Shown here: positions 26,735 to 35,880 of the stretch, one piece after another
Layout: each line of letters begins with the position of its first letter
How positions within the stretch are numbered: position 1 is the first letter of the stretch
Assembly (NCBI GenBank): GCA_022826865.1
Contig: JAJDUC010000028.1
Location: forward strand, 124,001 to 188,000
Origin: Anaerolineae bacterium
GTDB lineage: Bacteria > Chloroflexota > Anaerolineae > Aggregatilineales > Phototrophicaceae
Reading direction: 5' to 3'
Length of the DNA: 64,000 nucleotides
The notes under the pieces: generated by a model
Told to the model about the DNA's origin: nothing
Seen by the model: only the letters and a program-made list of their open reading frames with translations
The model's database searches: none
Made by a program: the position numbers and the translations under genes

Positions 26735-27193
26735 TTAATTGTTGAGTTGATAACCCTTGGCGCGCAGGCTCTTGCGCATGTCGCTCACGACCTTGCGTCC
26801 GATGCCCTGGATCGCCAAAATGCTATTGTCGTCGTCTTCATCGCCGAGCCGATCAAGCACGTCGCCGACGATGGCGATGCCATTGGCTTCCAGGATGTTG
26901 GTATAACGCGCGCCGATATCCAAATCCTTGATTGGCAGATCAAGCGGCGTACGGTCGGCCGCGACCTTGTCCAGTTGTGTGCGGATTTCGTCGCGCTGCT
27001 GCAAGCGCTTGATGAACTTGTCGACGCGGCCTTCGGTATCGACGATGCGCTGTTCGCCGGTATAGAAGGGGTGACAGTTAGAACAGATTTCAACCGTCAG
27101 CGTGTCGACTGTGGAGCCGGTCGTCCAGGTTGTGCCGCAGGTCATGCAGCGCACTGGCGTTTCATGCCATGCGGGATGGATTCCCTGTTTCAT
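26735..27193 (-). CDS. rpmE: Ribosomal protein L31 fused to an RNA polymerase alpha-CTD-like domain
   Basis: Residues 1-70 are a zinc-type L31 ([15 protein letters not shown], with Cys16/Cys19 and Cys37/Cys40 as two CxxC pairs), which binds the large ribosomal subunit. L31 is usually 66-90 residues; here 152 are encoded. Residues 85-150 align without gaps to the two helix-hairpin-helix blocks of the RNA polymerase alpha C-terminal domain. [11 protein letters not shown] matches the block containing E. coli Arg265 and Asn268 (Arg96 and Asn99 here). [11 protein letters not shown] matches the block with Gly296 and Lys298 (Gly132 and Lys134). A charged linker (70-84) joins them. The E. coli comparison is from memory. 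The function of the added domain is unknown. It is co-oriented with L27 and L21. Confidence 0.92.
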   Translation of the reverse strand: MKQGIHPAWHETPVRCMTCGTTWTTGSTVDTLTVEICSNCHPFYTGEQRIVDTEGRVDKFIKRLQQRDEIRTQLDKVAADRTPLDLPIKDLDIGARYTNILEANGIAIVGDVLDRLGDEDDDNSILAIQGIGRKVVSDMRKSLRAKGYQLNN

Positions 27194-27251
27194 GTTTACC
27201 TCCGCGCATTTGCGGCTTTTTCAAGTGGCGCAAATGACTTCTGCTGCAAAA

Positions 27252-27539
27252 TTAGTTGAGGGCCTGCCCGGTCTTTTCATGCGCGTCGTAAACTGAAATG
27301 CGCTTCTGCCCTTTGCGTCCGCGCATCGTTTCGAAAGTCACGAAGCCGGCGCGCGTCGCATAGATGGTGTAATCTTTGCCCATGCCGACGCCTTCGCCCG
27401 GGTGGAATCTGCTGCCGCGCTGTCGCACAATGATGTTGCCTGGTATGACGAACTGCCCGCCATAATTCTTGACTCCCAGCCGCTTCGACTGGCTGTCGCG
27501 CCCGTTGCTCGACGAGCCGCCGCCTTTTTTGTGTGCCAT
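27252..27539 (-). CDS. rpmA: Ribosomal protein L27
   Basis: 95-residue L27 with the N-terminal [21 protein letters not shown] that reaches the peptidyl-transferase centre, then [13 protein letters not shown]. The start at 27539 is fixed by that N-terminus; the reading continues open to 27728 but is unlike L27. There is no extra N-terminal cleaved peptide of the Firmicutes kind. It lies 22 bases after rplU and 58 bases before the L31 fusion. Confidence 0.97.
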   Translation of the reverse strand: MAHKKGGGSSSNGRDSQSKRLGVKNYGGQFVIPGNIIVRQRGSRFHPGEGVGMGKDYTIYATRAGFVTFETMRGRKGQKRISVYDAHEKTGQALN

Positions 27540-27561
27540 TGTCGTTTGCTCCTTCTCGCGC

Positions 27562-27873
27562 CTAGGTTTTGATGTCGTCGATGCGCAGCCGCGTATAATA
27601 CTGGCGATGTCCCTGCTTGCGGCGATAGTTTGTACGCTGCCGATATTTGTAGACGATGATCTTCTTGCCACGGAATTGCTCGACAACTGTCGCAGAAACC
27701 GACGCGCCTTCAACCCGAGGCCGGCCAATCATGGTGTCGCCTTCGTTCACAAGCAAAAGCACGTCAGATATCTCAATCGCGTCGCCGACGGCATTTGGCA
27801 GGCGGTCGACGTCAATTGTCGCGCCCACTTCAGCTCGATATTGTTTGCCGCCGCTTCGAATAATTGCGTACAT
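27562..27873 (-). CDS. rplU: Ribosomal protein L21
   Basis: 103-residue L21 starting [17 protein letters not shown] and ending with [17 protein letters not shown] and RLRIDDI, the usual 23S rRNA binding tail. The ATG at 27873 has GGAG nine bases upstream; the upstream open reading to 28020 is leader, not protein. A promoter at 27991-28020 and a structured leader precede it. It is first in the rplU-rpmA-rpmE-tdk run. Confidence 0.97.
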   Translation of the reverse strand: MYAIIRSGGKQYRAEVGATIDVDRLPNAVGDAIEISDVLLLVNEGDTMIGRPRVEGASVSATVVEQFRGKKIIVYKYRQRTNYRRKQGHRQYYTRLRIDDIKT

Positions 27874-27990
27874 GCGTTTCTTCTCCAACCTTCGCTTGGG
27901 TTCACCGAGGCGAATGTCCGGCAGGACTCCGCTCACGGGGAAAATTGGCTTTACAGCAAAAGCCCCACTGTTTCCGGCAGGGCATCGCAT
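27874..27990 (-). promoter_or_regulatory. Structured 5' leader of rplU
   Basis: About 110 bases of untranslated leader contain two small hairpins on the minus strand: GGCTTT-TGCTGT-AAAGCC (27947-27964) and GTCC-TGCC-GGAC (27916-27927). L21 operons in some bacteria carry a leader RNA that binds L21; whether this is one cannot be told by eye. Confidence 0.35.
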
Positions 27991-28020
27991 ATTGTAGACG
28001 AGAGCGCCGCATGAGGTCAA
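27991..28020 (-). promoter_or_regulatory. Promoter of the rplU-rpmA-rpmE run
   Basis: On the minus strand TTGACC (28015-28020) and TACAAT (27991-27996) are 18 bases apart, each five of six matches to consensus. The MITE at 28035 ends its target duplication 6 bases upstream of the -35 box. Confidence 0.7.
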
Positions 28021-28026
28021 GCGTCA

Positions 28027-28219
28027 GTTTCTTCGGTACTGTATCAAAGTCGGTTGCATTTCTTCAAATACCGACGATTTGGTAGGGGCGACTGACGGGC
28101 TGTGTCCACGCGCCCCGGTGAGTCGCCCAATATCGATCCTGTTCGTACCCATTCGGGCGATCCACCGGATCGCCCCTACCAGACTATTTCAACCGAAATG
28201 GATACACTACCGTTTCTTC
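28027..28219. mobile_element. MITE copy 2 with 8-bp target duplications, next to the rplU promoter
   Basis: The element spans 28035-28211 (177 bp) and is flanked by GTTTCTTC at 28027-28034 and 28212-28219. The terminal repeats GGTACTGTATCAAAGTCGGTTG and CAACCGAAATGGATACACTACC match in inverse at 18 of 22 positions. A perfect inner pair TGGTAGGGGCGA/TCGCCCCTACCA lies at 28080-28091 and 28170-28181. Compared with copy 1 it has about 22 extra bases (near 28094-28116). It is non-coding. With the rplU leader and promoter it accounts for the 372-bp gap 27874-28245. Confidence 0.87.
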
Positions 28220-28245
28220 GCAAGCCGGGCGCATGCCAGGCGCAT

Positions 28246-29313
28246 TCAGACGATGAACATGGCGTCGCCGAAAGAATAAAAGCGGTAATCCAGCGCTTTC
28301 GCAGTTTCATAGGTCTTGAGGATTGACTCGCGCCCGGCGAAGGCGCTTATCATCAGCAGCAGCGTCGACCTTGGCAGGTGAAAATTTGTAATCATCGCGT
28401 CGACGGCGCGCCAGCGATAACCGGGATAGATGAACAGGCGTGTTTGCGCCGAAAATTCGGCGACATGGCGTCGCTGGCAAGCGCCGTTTTCCTGCGCCGG
28501 AGGCGCCGAGTCTGGGCTAGAGGTTCCCACCGCGGCGCTTTCAAGAGTTCGCGCCGAGGTCGTGCCAACAGCGATGATCCGCCCGCCCGCGCGCGCCGCC
28601 GTGTTGATGATTTCCGCGTTGTTCGCGTCCAGCCGGGCGTATTCGCTGTGCATCCGGTGATCTTGAACGCGCAGCGCGCGGACCGGCTGAAATGTATCCA
28701 AACCGATATGCAGGGTGCATGTGGCCAGCTTGACCTCTTTCCGAGTCAACCGGTCCAGCAATTCAGGCGTGAAATGCAAGCCGGCGGTTGGCGCCGCCGC
28801 CGATCCATCCACCGCGCTGTAGACAGTCTGATAGCGTTCGTCGTTGACCGGGCGTTCGCGGATGTAAGGCGGCAGCGGCATTTCGCCGATATCCGGCAGG
28901 AGCCCATCAATCGGGCGATCAAAGACGACGATGCGACGAGAAGACTCCAAGGTCTCCACGACCCTACAGGAGATTTCGCTATTCTCAATCGTCAGCCGCA
29001 TGCCCGCCCGGACATTGCGCCCCCCGACAAGGGCCTCCCAAGTCAGATCATTCAGTCGCTTCAGGAGCAGAATCTCGACCGCGCCGCCAGTCTCCGCCTT
29101 GCGCGCGCGCAAACGCGCCGGAATCACGCGTGTATTGTTCAGGACCAGGACATCGTTGGGCGCCAGCATATCCCCGATGTCGTGAAAACGATGGTGGGAT
29201 AGCGCGCCGCTCGCCCGGTCCAGACGCAGCAGTTTCGCCGAGTCCCGAGGCGTCGCCGGCGTCTGCGCGATGTAGCGCGCGGGCAATTCAAAATCGAAAT
29301 CGGCGAGTTTCAT
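28246..29313 (-). CDS. queA: S-adenosylmethionine:tRNA ribosyltransferase-isomerase (QueA)
   Basis: Makes epoxyqueuosine in tRNA by transferring the ribosyl part of SAM. It begins [19 protein letters not shown] and has [37 protein letters not shown] and the C-terminal [15 protein letters not shown]-like block. It carries a slightly enlarged, Ser/Pro/Glu-rich insertion after SARTLES (about residues 272-290). The start at 29313 overlaps the ruvB stop in an ATGA arrangement, so the two are translationally coupled; the longer reading to 29388 is not QueA-like. Confidence 0.96.
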   Translation of the reverse strand: MKLADFDFELPARYIAQTPATPRDSAKLLRLDRASGALSHHRFHDIGDMLAPNDVLVLNNTRVIPARLRARKAETGGAVEILLLKRLNDLTWEALVGGRNVRAGMRLTIENSEISCRVVETLESSRRIVVFDRPIDGLLPDIGEMPLPPYIRERPVNDERYQTVYSAVDGSAAAPTAGLHFTPELLDRLTRKEVKLATCTLHIGLDTFQPVRALRVQDHRMHSEYARLDANNAEIINTAARAGGRIIAVGTTSARTLESAAVGTSSPDSAPPAQENGACQRRHVAEFSAQTRLFIYPGYRWRAVDAMITNFHLPRSTLLLMISAFAGRESILKTYETAKALDYRFYSFGDAMFIV

Positions 29314-30341
29314 AATAGGCGCTGCTGGGCCGTGTCCGAATCGTCGGGGTATTCGATGTTGAGATGACGATAGGCATGCGCTGTGCAAGTGCGCCCGCGC
29401 GGCGTGCGGTCAATGAAACCCAACTGAATCAGGTAGGGCTCATAAACATCCATGATGGTCGCGCTGTCTTCGCTAATGGCCGCGGCAATGGTGTCCAGGC
29501 CGACGGGACCGCCGCTGAACTTTTCAATTATCGTGCTCAGGATTCGTCGATCAACTTCGTCCAGGCCGAGTTCGTCAATCTCCAGCAGCGCCAGCGCGTC
29601 CTGTGTCACATTCAAGGTGATCACGCCGTCGGCCCGCGCTTCGGCATAATCGCGGACGCGGCGAAGCAGACGCAAGCCGACGCGAGGCGTGCCGCGCGCG
29701 CGCAGAGCGATCTCGGTTGCGCCCTCGGCGCTGATAACGACGTCCAGGAGTTTGGCGGCTCGCAGAACGATTTTTTCCATCGCCGCCTCGTCATAGAAGT
29801 CGAGACGAAAGCGCGCGCCGAAGCGATCGCGCAGGGGCGCGGCCAGAAGCGCGAGCCGAGTTGTCGCGCCGATAACGGTGAATCGCGGCAGGTTGAGCCG
29901 GAGCGTCTTGGCCGCCGGTCCTTTGCCGATGACGATATCGAGAACGAAATCCTCCATGGCCGGGTAGAGGATCTCTTCCACCGCCTTGCCCAGGCGATGC
30001 ACCTCATCAATAAACAAGATGTCGCCTTGCTTGAGATGCGTCAAGATTGAGGCCAGGTCGCCGGCGCGCTCAATCGCCGGTCCGGCGGTGATGCGGATGT
30101 TGGTCCCCACTTCATTGGAAATGACATAGGCTAGCGAGGTCTTGCCCAGGCCGGGCGGACCGTAGAAGAGGATATGGTCGATGGGTTCAGCGCGGGCGGC
30201 GGCGGCATCAATTATGATGCTTAGATTCTCCCGAACGCGGTCTTGCCCGACGATATCCGCCAATTGACGCGGTCTTAAGGCGATGTTGTCGCGTTCAGGG
30301 CGGCGTTCCTTGCCGCTGACAATGCGCTCTTCCCCGGCCAT
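29310..30341 (-). CDS. ruvB: Holliday junction DNA helicase RuvB
   Basis: AAA+ motor that drives branch migration with RuvA. It has [15 protein letters not shown], Walker [12 protein letters not shown], Walker [11 protein letters not shown], the sensor [18 protein letters not shown] and the C-terminal winged helix ending [14 protein letters not shown]. The 343 residues are full length. RuvA and RuvC are not in the window. It is followed by queA with an ATGA overlap, a common ruv-queA order. Confidence 0.98.
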   Translation of the reverse strand: MAGEERIVSGKERRPERDNIALRPRQLADIVGQDRVRENLSIIIDAAAARAEPIDHILFYGPPGLGKTSLAYVISNEVGTNIRITAGPAIERAGDLASILTHLKQGDILFIDEVHRLGKAVEEILYPAMEDFVLDIVIGKGPAAKTLRLNLPRFTVIGATTRLALLAAPLRDRFGARFRLDFYDEAAMEKIVLRAAKLLDVVISAEGATEIALRARGTPRVGLRLLRRVRDYAEARADGVITLNVTQDALALLEIDELGLDEVDRRILSTIIEKFSGGPVGLDTIAAAISEDSATIMDVYEPYLIQLGFIDRTPRGRTCTAHAYRHLNIEYPDDSDTAQQRLL

Positions 30342-30475
30342 CGGTCACCGCATTCGATTCTGCCCGATCGCCAATGAGTATAGACTAGCGGATTAGGGAA
30401 TCAATGCTTGCTTTACAGACCTGGGCGCAGCCCGTACACTTGGTACAGAAAGCATGCAGAAAGGACGCGGCCCCC

Positions 30476-31102
30476 ATGTCGTCGAATTTGCGCATCTCGT
30501 CTCATCCGCTGGTGAAACACAAACTGACGGTCTTGCGCGATATCGCGACCGATCATCGGAAGTTCCGCGAATTGGTGCGCGAGCTGGCGCTGCTTTTATG
30601 CTATGAAGCGACGCAGGATCTGAGATTGGCGCCGGCGACGGTGAATACGCCGATGGGGGAGGCCTCCGGCTGGGAAGCCAGCGAGGTCATCGGTCTTGTG
30701 CCGATTCTGCGGGCCGGCTTGGGCTTGGTTGACGGCATCCAGGAATTGCTGCCGACCGTGCAAGTCTGGCATATTGGTTTATATCGGGACGAGGAAACTC
30801 TGCGGCCGGTCGAGTATTACAACAAGCTGCCGGATGAACCCACGGTACAGGTTTGTCTCGTGCTCGATCCGATGCTCGCTACCGGCGGTTCCGCCATCGC
30901 CACCGTCAACATATTGAAGCGCTGGGGCGCGCGACGCATCAAGTATCTTGGCATTTTGGCGGCGCCCGAAGGCGTTGAGGCGCTTTCCGAGGCGCACCCG
31001 GATGTGCCGATCCACGTGGCGGAATTGGACGAGAGGCTCAACGATATCGGTTTCATTGTGCCGGGCCTTGGCGACGCCGGCGACCGCATGTTTGGCACCT
31101 GA
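30476..31102 (+). CDS. upp: Uracil phosphoribosyltransferase
   Basis: Salvages uracil to UMP using PRPP. It starts [22 protein letters not shown] and has [13 protein letters not shown], the PRPP loop [13 protein letters not shown], and the C-terminal uracil-binding [11 protein letters not shown]. The 208 residues match the family. The start at 30476 is favoured by homology and an AAAGGA upstream; the reading from 30404 adds no family sequence. Its stop shares a base with the next start (TGATG), coupling it to the WecA-like gene. Confidence 0.96.
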   Translation: MSSNLRISSHPLVKHKLTVLRDIATDHRKFRELVRELALLLCYEATQDLRLAPATVNTPMGEASGWEASEVIGLVPILRAGLGLVDGIQELLPTVQVWHIGLYRDEETLRPVEYYNKLPDEPTVQVCLVLDPMLATGGSAIATVNILKRWGARRIKYLGILAAPEGVEALSEAHPDVPIHVAELDERLNDIGFIVPGLGDAGDRMFGT

Positions 31103-32193
31103 TGCTGCGCCTTTTCGCCTTTGTCATCGTCTTTAATACCGCGCTGGCGGCCGCCTTGGCGGTTATTCCGATTGCGCAATTCCTCAGCTTTCGCTTTGGC
31201 GTCATCTCCGTTCCCGGAGGGCGCCGGCAGGAACCCATTCCCATGCCGAAGCTGGGCGGGGTGGCCATTTTCATCGGCTTTGCCCTTGGCATCCTTGTAG
31301 CGCAGTTCGTTCCCATCGAGCGGAGCGACGAGCTCGAGATTCTTCGCCTCAGCGGGCTGATCCTCGGCGGCCTGGTTGTCTTCCTGCTCGGTGTCCTCGA
31401 CGATGTATTTGATCTCAATTATGTGCATATATTCATCGGACAGATTCTGACCTCGGCAATTGCTATTGCCTTTCAGATCTTCATCGAGTTCTTCAACAAC
31501 CCATTCACCGGCTTGCAGACCGATCCATGGTCGCCGGTTGTCACGGTGGCGCTGACCTTGTTCTGGCTCGTGCTCATGATGAATACGGTCAACTTGCTGG
31601 ATGGATCGGACGGTCTGGCTGGCGGCATCGCCTTGATCGCCGGGATTGTCCTGTTTCTGAACAGCGCCTTCCGGCAGCAGCCCCCCCAGACCAGCGTCAG
31701 CCTGCTGCCGCTGGCTCTGACCGGGTCGCTTCTCGGCTTTTTGATTCACAACTTTTATCCGGCTCGCGTCTACATGGGCGGAAGCGCCTGGTTCCTTGGA
31801 TATGCGCTGGGTACGCTCAGCATCATCGGCGGGGCCAAGATGGCGACCATTCTGCTGGTTATGGGATTGCCCCTGATGGACTTGGGCTGGCAACTGGTCA
31901 ACCGCCTGCGGCATGGCAGCAATCCCTTCCAGGGCGACCGCGGGCATCTGCATTTCCGACTGCTCGACACCGGCATTTTCACGCCGCGTCAGGTCGCCCT
32001 AGGTTATTATGCCATTTGCGCGCTTTTTGGCTTTCTGACCCTGGTGACAACCAGCCAAATGTTCAAGTTCATCGCCTTTGCCGTCATGCTCAGCTGCATC
32101 GCCATCGGCTTTGTCTTCATCGGCCGCCTTTCCGCCTTGAGAGAAGATTATACGAGATCTTCCCCCGATTCTTCATCGTCGGCCGCGCCCTAA
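31102..32193 (+). CDS. Polyprenyl-phosphate sugar-1-phosphate transferase (MraY/WecA/TagO family)
   Basis: Integral membrane enzyme with about ten helices that moves a sugar-1-phosphate (commonly GlcNAc-1-P) from UDP onto undecaprenyl phosphate. This starts surface polysaccharide or teichoic-acid-like polymers. Motifs are LGVLDDVFDL, NTVNLLDGSDGLAGG and the WecA/TagO-type HLHFRLLD; the last favours WecA/TagO over MraY. The C-terminus ends in a short Ser/Pro/acidic tail. It overlaps upp by one base and converges with the gene at 32190, sharing four bases. Confidence 0.92.
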   Translation: MLRLFAFVIVFNTALAAALAVIPIAQFLSFRFGVISVPGGRRQEPIPMPKLGGVAIFIGFALGILVAQFVPIERSDELEILRLSGLILGGLVVFLLGVLDDVFDLNYVHIFIGQILTSAIAIAFQIFIEFFNNPFTGLQTDPWSPVVTVALTLFWLVLMMNTVNLLDGSDGLAGGIALIAGIVLFLNSAFRQQPPQTSVSLLPLALTGSLLGFLIHNFYPARVYMGGSAWFLGYALGTLSIIGGAKMATILLVMGLPLMDLGWQLVNRLRHGSNPFQGDRGHLHFRLLDTGIFTPRQVALGYYAICALFGFLTLVTTSQMFKFIAFAVMLSCIAIGFVFIGRLSALREDYTRSSPDSSSSAAP

Positions 32194-33767
32194 TCGTCTT
32201 CCAGGTCTTCGTAGCGCAACTCTTCGTCCATAAGGTCCTTGTCTCGATCGTTGGCGGCCTTTTTCCGTTGGGATGGCTTGGGCGCGGGGCGCATGCGGCG
32301 GGCATGGCGAGGGCGACGCTCAGCTGCGACCGGCTCTTCCTCAGATTCCCCGGCCGCCGCAGCAGCGGCCGGACCTCGCCAGCTTGCTGCATCTCGCTCG
32401 CCGGCGGCGTCTTTGCCCCGGCTTGGAGATCCGGGCGCCGCGAAGGGTCTCGCGAAGGGTTCGTCTTGTGCCGTCTCGCGCGCAGCCGGCGACAGCTCCG
32501 CGGCTTCATCGGGCAGGTCTTCTTTGACAAAGGGACGCTGGAAGGGCGCGCGCGCTTCGAATGCGGCCTCGCCGTCCCCGGGATTTGGCTCTGGCGTCGT
32601 CTTGGAATCGCCAGTGGCCACTCGTTGCGGACGCGGTTCCGGTTCTTGAAGAATTGTCATCCCGGCCGATTCTATTCCGAGCTTTTGTTTCTCTTGCGGC
32701 GGCTTGGCTGGCGCGAGATGACGCTTCTCTGCCTCGGCAGCTATTGCCGCGGCCGCCGGATTTGCGGACGGCGCAGCAACAACCGCGGCTACAGTCCGGC
32801 TGATCGGCTCCCGGCCCGGTGGGCCGGGGATCGGCAGCTTCAAGTCGTATACGCTTTTGGGCGCTTTTGGATCTTTGGGCTGCGGCTCGTCCGCGCGCGC
32901 CTCCCGGCGCTCAGGTCTGGCGCTGCTCTTGAATTGCTGCGCTTCTCGCCGCGTCAGCGTAATCATCTTGCCATCAGTAAATGCGGCGCTTTTTCCCGTT
33001 AGCCGTTCAACCGCAGCTTCAAGACTGCCCAGCGCAAGCACAGCGACGAGATTGATCAGCGCAATCTGCAGAGTTACCAAACTGAGATTGCTGAGGACGC
33101 CTTCCATGGCGCCTGCGAATTCTGCGTTTGCCGCGCCGCCGATCAGCAAGATAAGCAAGAGGGAGACGACTGCGAGGCCGGTCTTCTTGCTCGCGCGAGC
33201 ATGACTTGACGGCGCTGGGTACATCGTGTTGGCAATTGTGAATGCCAGGTAAAACCAGAGCCAAAAATCGGCCGTTTTGGCAAGCGTCGAGATGGCGAGC
33301 AGCAGATCGTCCAGGTTGCCAGGCGCGGCAATGCTCACTAGCGATTGCCAGTTGAAAATGTAAGCGCCGATTGCCCAAAGCGCGGTCAGCCCCAGGGCCA
33401 GCGGCGTCGCGCCGATGATGAGGCGCTTTACGACGCCTGTCTCAGCTGCGATTCGGATGAAGTTGAGTCGCAATTCGCCGATATCTTGCGGTTCGGGAAA
33501 CTGTATGGCGCGCTCGGCCCAGACATTGAGCAGGCCAGCCGCCAGCCAGCGTGCAAGCTCGTGCAGCAGGATGCCGGGCAAGAACAAAATATAATAGAGA
33601 ATCGTGGTGGTCCGGTTATCCTGGGTCAGCAGCCAGCCGACTTTGAAAAGATGTTGATGCAGCCAGCGTTCAGTCCGGCGAAAGACATAGAGCAGCAGCC
33701 CCAGCAGAGCGACATGCGCCAGAAAACTCAGTTCAGCCAGTTCAATTGTCCTTCGCGTTTGAAGCAA
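32190..33767 (-). CDS. Membrane protein resembling M50 site-2 proteases, active site degenerate; long charged tail
   Basis: 525 residues. The N-terminal half has six or so membrane helices. LPGILLHELARWLAAGLLNV (around residues 62-82) is laid out like the HExxH helix of M50-like membrane proteins, but the second histidine is Arg (His69-Glu70-Leu-Ala-Arg73). The later LIIGATPLALGL matches the second conserved block. The C-terminal 250 residues are a disordered, Pro/Ala/Glu/Arg-rich tail with a very basic RKKAANDRDK stretch and an acidic end. A non-proteolytic membrane scaffold is one possibility. It overlaps the tpiA stop by 26 bases. Confidence 0.75.
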   Translation of the reverse strand: MLQTRRTIELAELSFLAHVALLGLLLYVFRRTERWLHQHLFKVGWLLTQDNRTTTILYYILFLPGILLHELARWLAAGLLNVWAERAIQFPEPQDIGELRLNFIRIAAETGVVKRLIIGATPLALGLTALWAIGAYIFNWQSLVSIAAPGNLDDLLLAISTLAKTADFWLWFYLAFTIANTMYPAPSSHARASKKTGLAVVSLLLILLIGGAANAEFAGAMEGVLSNLSLVTLQIALINLVAVLALGSLEAAVERLTGKSAAFTDGKMITLTRREAQQFKSSARPERREARADEPQPKDPKAPKSVYDLKLPIPGPPGREPISRTVAAVVAAPSANPAAAAIAAEAEKRHLAPAKPPQEKQKLGIESAGMTILQEPEPRPQRVATGDSKTTPEPNPGDGEAAFEARAPFQRPFVKEDLPDEAAELSPAARETAQDEPFARPFAAPGSPSRGKDAAGERDAASWRGPAAAAAAGESEEEPVAAERRPRHARRMRPAPKPSQRKKAANDRDKDLMDEELRYEDLEDD

Positions 33768-34515
33768 TTTCGATCAGCGCGCAGAAATCATCGACATCCA
33801 GGGATGCGCCCCCAACCAATGCGCCATCAATATTTGGCTGCGACATATACTCGGCCATGTTGCCGGGCTTCACGCTGCCGCCATACTGGATGCGCAGGCC
33901 GGCGGCAACGGCGGCGCCATACAAGTCGCCCACCGTATCACGCACGGCAGTCTTGATGATGTCGTCAGCGATAGCGCCGCTGGCGCTCTTGCCGGTGCCT
34001 ATGGCCCAGATAGGCTCATAGGCGACGACCACATCGGCCATGTCCTCCGGCGCGATACCGTCCAGCGCCGCGCTGACTTGCGAGCGCACAAATTCGACCG
34101 TTTCACCGGCTTCGTTCTGCGCCAGGCTTTCGCCCACAGCGATGATCGGCTTAAGCCCGTTGGCCAGGATGGCTTTGGCTTTCCGGTTGACGTTTTCGTC
34201 CGTCTCATTGAGATAGGCTCGGCATTCCGAGTGACCGATGATGACGTAATCGACGTAGTTTTGCAGCATAGCGGCGGAGACCTGTGAAGTAAACGCGCCG
34301 GAAGGTTCCCAGTGCGCGTCCTGGGCGGCGACTCCCAGCCCCGTGTCCGCGAGGGCGTCGGCGACAGCCGTCAGCGCCAGAAATGGCGGCGCAACGACTC
34401 TATCCACGTTGGCAAATTGCGCGGCCCGGGGCGCGAGCGCTTCGACAAAAGCGACCGCTTCGGCGGGTGTTTTGTTCATCTTCCAGTTGCCGGCGATGAT
34501 CGGCGTTCTCGCCAT
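33742..34515 (-). CDS. tpiA: Triosephosphate isomerase
   Basis: Interconverts dihydroxyacetone phosphate and glyceraldehyde 3-phosphate. IIAGNWKMNKT (catalytic Lys), YVIIGHSECR (His) and VVAYEPIWAIGTGKSA (Glu in loop 6) are intact, as is the late IQYGGSVKPGN. The 257 residues are normal. The ATG at 34515 follows GAGGAGCGAAAC. It lies 104 bases after pgk on the same strand, completing a gap-pgk-tpiA order. Confidence 0.98.
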   Translation of the reverse strand: MARTPIIAGNWKMNKTPAEAVAFVEALAPRAAQFANVDRVVAPPFLALTAVADALADTGLGVAAQDAHWEPSGAFTSQVSAAMLQNYVDYVIIGHSECRAYLNETDENVNRKAKAILANGLKPIIAVGESLAQNEAGETVEFVRSQVSAALDGIAPEDMADVVVAYEPIWAIGTGKSASGAIADDIIKTAVRDTVGDLYGAAVAAGLRIQYGGSVKPGNMAEYMSQPNIDGALVGGASLDVDDFCALIEIASNAKDN

Positions 34516-34619
34516 GTTTCGCTCCTCGTTTCTGCCAAATGTCAATTCATATTCTAGCAATGCTGTTTCGGCGCTTGCCAGCCGTTTGCGGGCTTCATCA
34601 TAGTCCGGGGGGCGGCGCC

Positions 34620-35807
34620 TCAGCGTTCCGCCAGGACCGCTATTCCCGGTAGCGCCTTGCCTTCGAGCAATTCGAGGCTGGCGCCGCCGCCGGTGGATAC
34701 ATGGGACATTTGGTCGGCGAGACCGGCTTGTTCGGCCGCCGCCGCCGAATCGCCGCCGCCGATGATCGTCGTCGCGCCATTCGCCGTTTCTGTGGCAAGC
34801 GCCTTCGCCAAGGCGAACGTTCCCTTGGCGAAGGCCGGCATTTCGAAGACGCCCATCGGACCATTCCACACGATGGTCCGCGCGCCTCTCAATGCCGCGC
34901 CATAAGCCTCGATGGTAGCGGGGCCGATATCCAGCGATTGCCAACCGGCCGGCACATCGTCAGCCGCGCCGATGACACGCTGATTGGCATTCGGTTCGAA
35001 GGCATCGGCAATGCGCTGATCAAGCGGCAGCCGAAGCTTGTCGCCGGCGCTAGCGAGGATGTCGCGCGCGATTTCCAAGGCTTCCGCTTCCACCAGCGAA
35101 TCGGCCATATCTCGGCCTTGCGCGGCAAAAAAGGTATTCGCCATCCCGCCGCCGATCAGCAAATGGTCGACTTTGCCGAGCAGCGCGCCGATCACTTCAA
35201 TCTTTCCGGATACCTTGGCCCCGCCGAGTATGGCGACAAATGGACGCTGCGGCTCTTCCAGCGCCGTCGCCAAATAGTCGATTTCCTTTTCCAAAAGCAA
35301 ACCGGCCACCGCCGTCAGTACATTCGCCACGCCGACATTGGAAGCGTGGGCGCGGTGCGCGGCGCCAAAGGCATCGTTAATGAAGATGTCGCCCAGCTCG
35401 GCCAGCCGCCGGGCAAAGGCGGGATCATTTTGGGTCTCGCCGCCGTGGAAGCGCGTGTTTTCCAGCAGGATGACGCCGCCCTCGGGCAAAGCCGCAATCG
35501 CCGCCCACGCTTCCTCGCCGATGCAGTTGGGCGCAAAGCGGACTTCCTCGCCAATCATAGCGCTGAGGGCCGGCGCCGCCGGCGCCAGCGACAACTCGGC
35601 TTTGCGTTCGCCTTTTGGGCGGCCCAGGTGAGACATCAAAATGACTGCTCTTGGCTGGCGGCTCAGAATATAGGCAATCGTTGGCGCGGCCGCGCGAATT
35701 CGCGTGTCATCGCTGATGGAAGCGCCGTCCAGGGGCACGTTGAAGTCGACGCGCACCAAGACCCGCCGTCCCTCGAGATCGACATCGCGCACGGTCATCT
35801 TGTTCAT
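34620..35807 (-). CDS. pgk: Phosphoglycerate kinase
   Basis: Makes ATP from 1,3-bisphosphoglycerate. [14 protein letters not shown], the substrate-binding [11 protein letters not shown], the [16 protein letters not shown] region and the C-terminal [13 protein letters not shown] nucleotide loop with [13 protein letters not shown] are all present. The 395 residues are full length. The ATG at 35807 has GAGG nine bases before. It sits between gap (upstream) and tpiA (downstream); a hairpin with T-rich tail lies between gap and pgk and may set their relative expression. Confidence 0.98.
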   Translation of the reverse strand: MNKMTVRDVDLEGRRVLVRVDFNVPLDGASISDDTRIRAAAPTIAYILSRQPRAVILMSHLGRPKGERKAELSLAPAAPALSAMIGEEVRFAPNCIGEEAWAAIAALPEGGVILLENTRFHGGETQNDPAFARRLAELGDIFINDAFGAAHRAHASNVGVANVLTAVAGLLLEKEIDYLATALEEPQRPFVAILGGAKVSGKIEVIGALLGKVDHLLIGGGMANTFFAAQGRDMADSLVEAEALEIARDILASAGDKLRLPLDQRIADAFEPNANQRVIGAADDVPAGWQSLDIGPATIEAYGAALRGARTIVWNGPMGVFEMPAFAKGTFALAKALATETANGATTIIGGGDSAAAAEQAGLADQMSHVSTGGGASLELLEGKALPGIAVLAER

Positions 35808-35824
35808 GTCGGGAAGCCTCTGAT

Positions 35825-35854
35825 AAAAGAAAAGAGCGAGGGACTCAGCCCCGC
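35825..35854 (-). terminator. Possible attenuator/terminator between gap and pgk
   Basis: On the minus strand GCGGGG (35849-35854) pairs with CCTCGC (35836-35841, one G-T pair) around a short loop, then TCTTTTCTTTT. It lies between the gap stop and the pgk start, so gap may be made in excess with partial read-through. Confidence 0.55.
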
Positions 35855-35880
35855 CCTTATTCTAGCGGATACCCAGGCGC

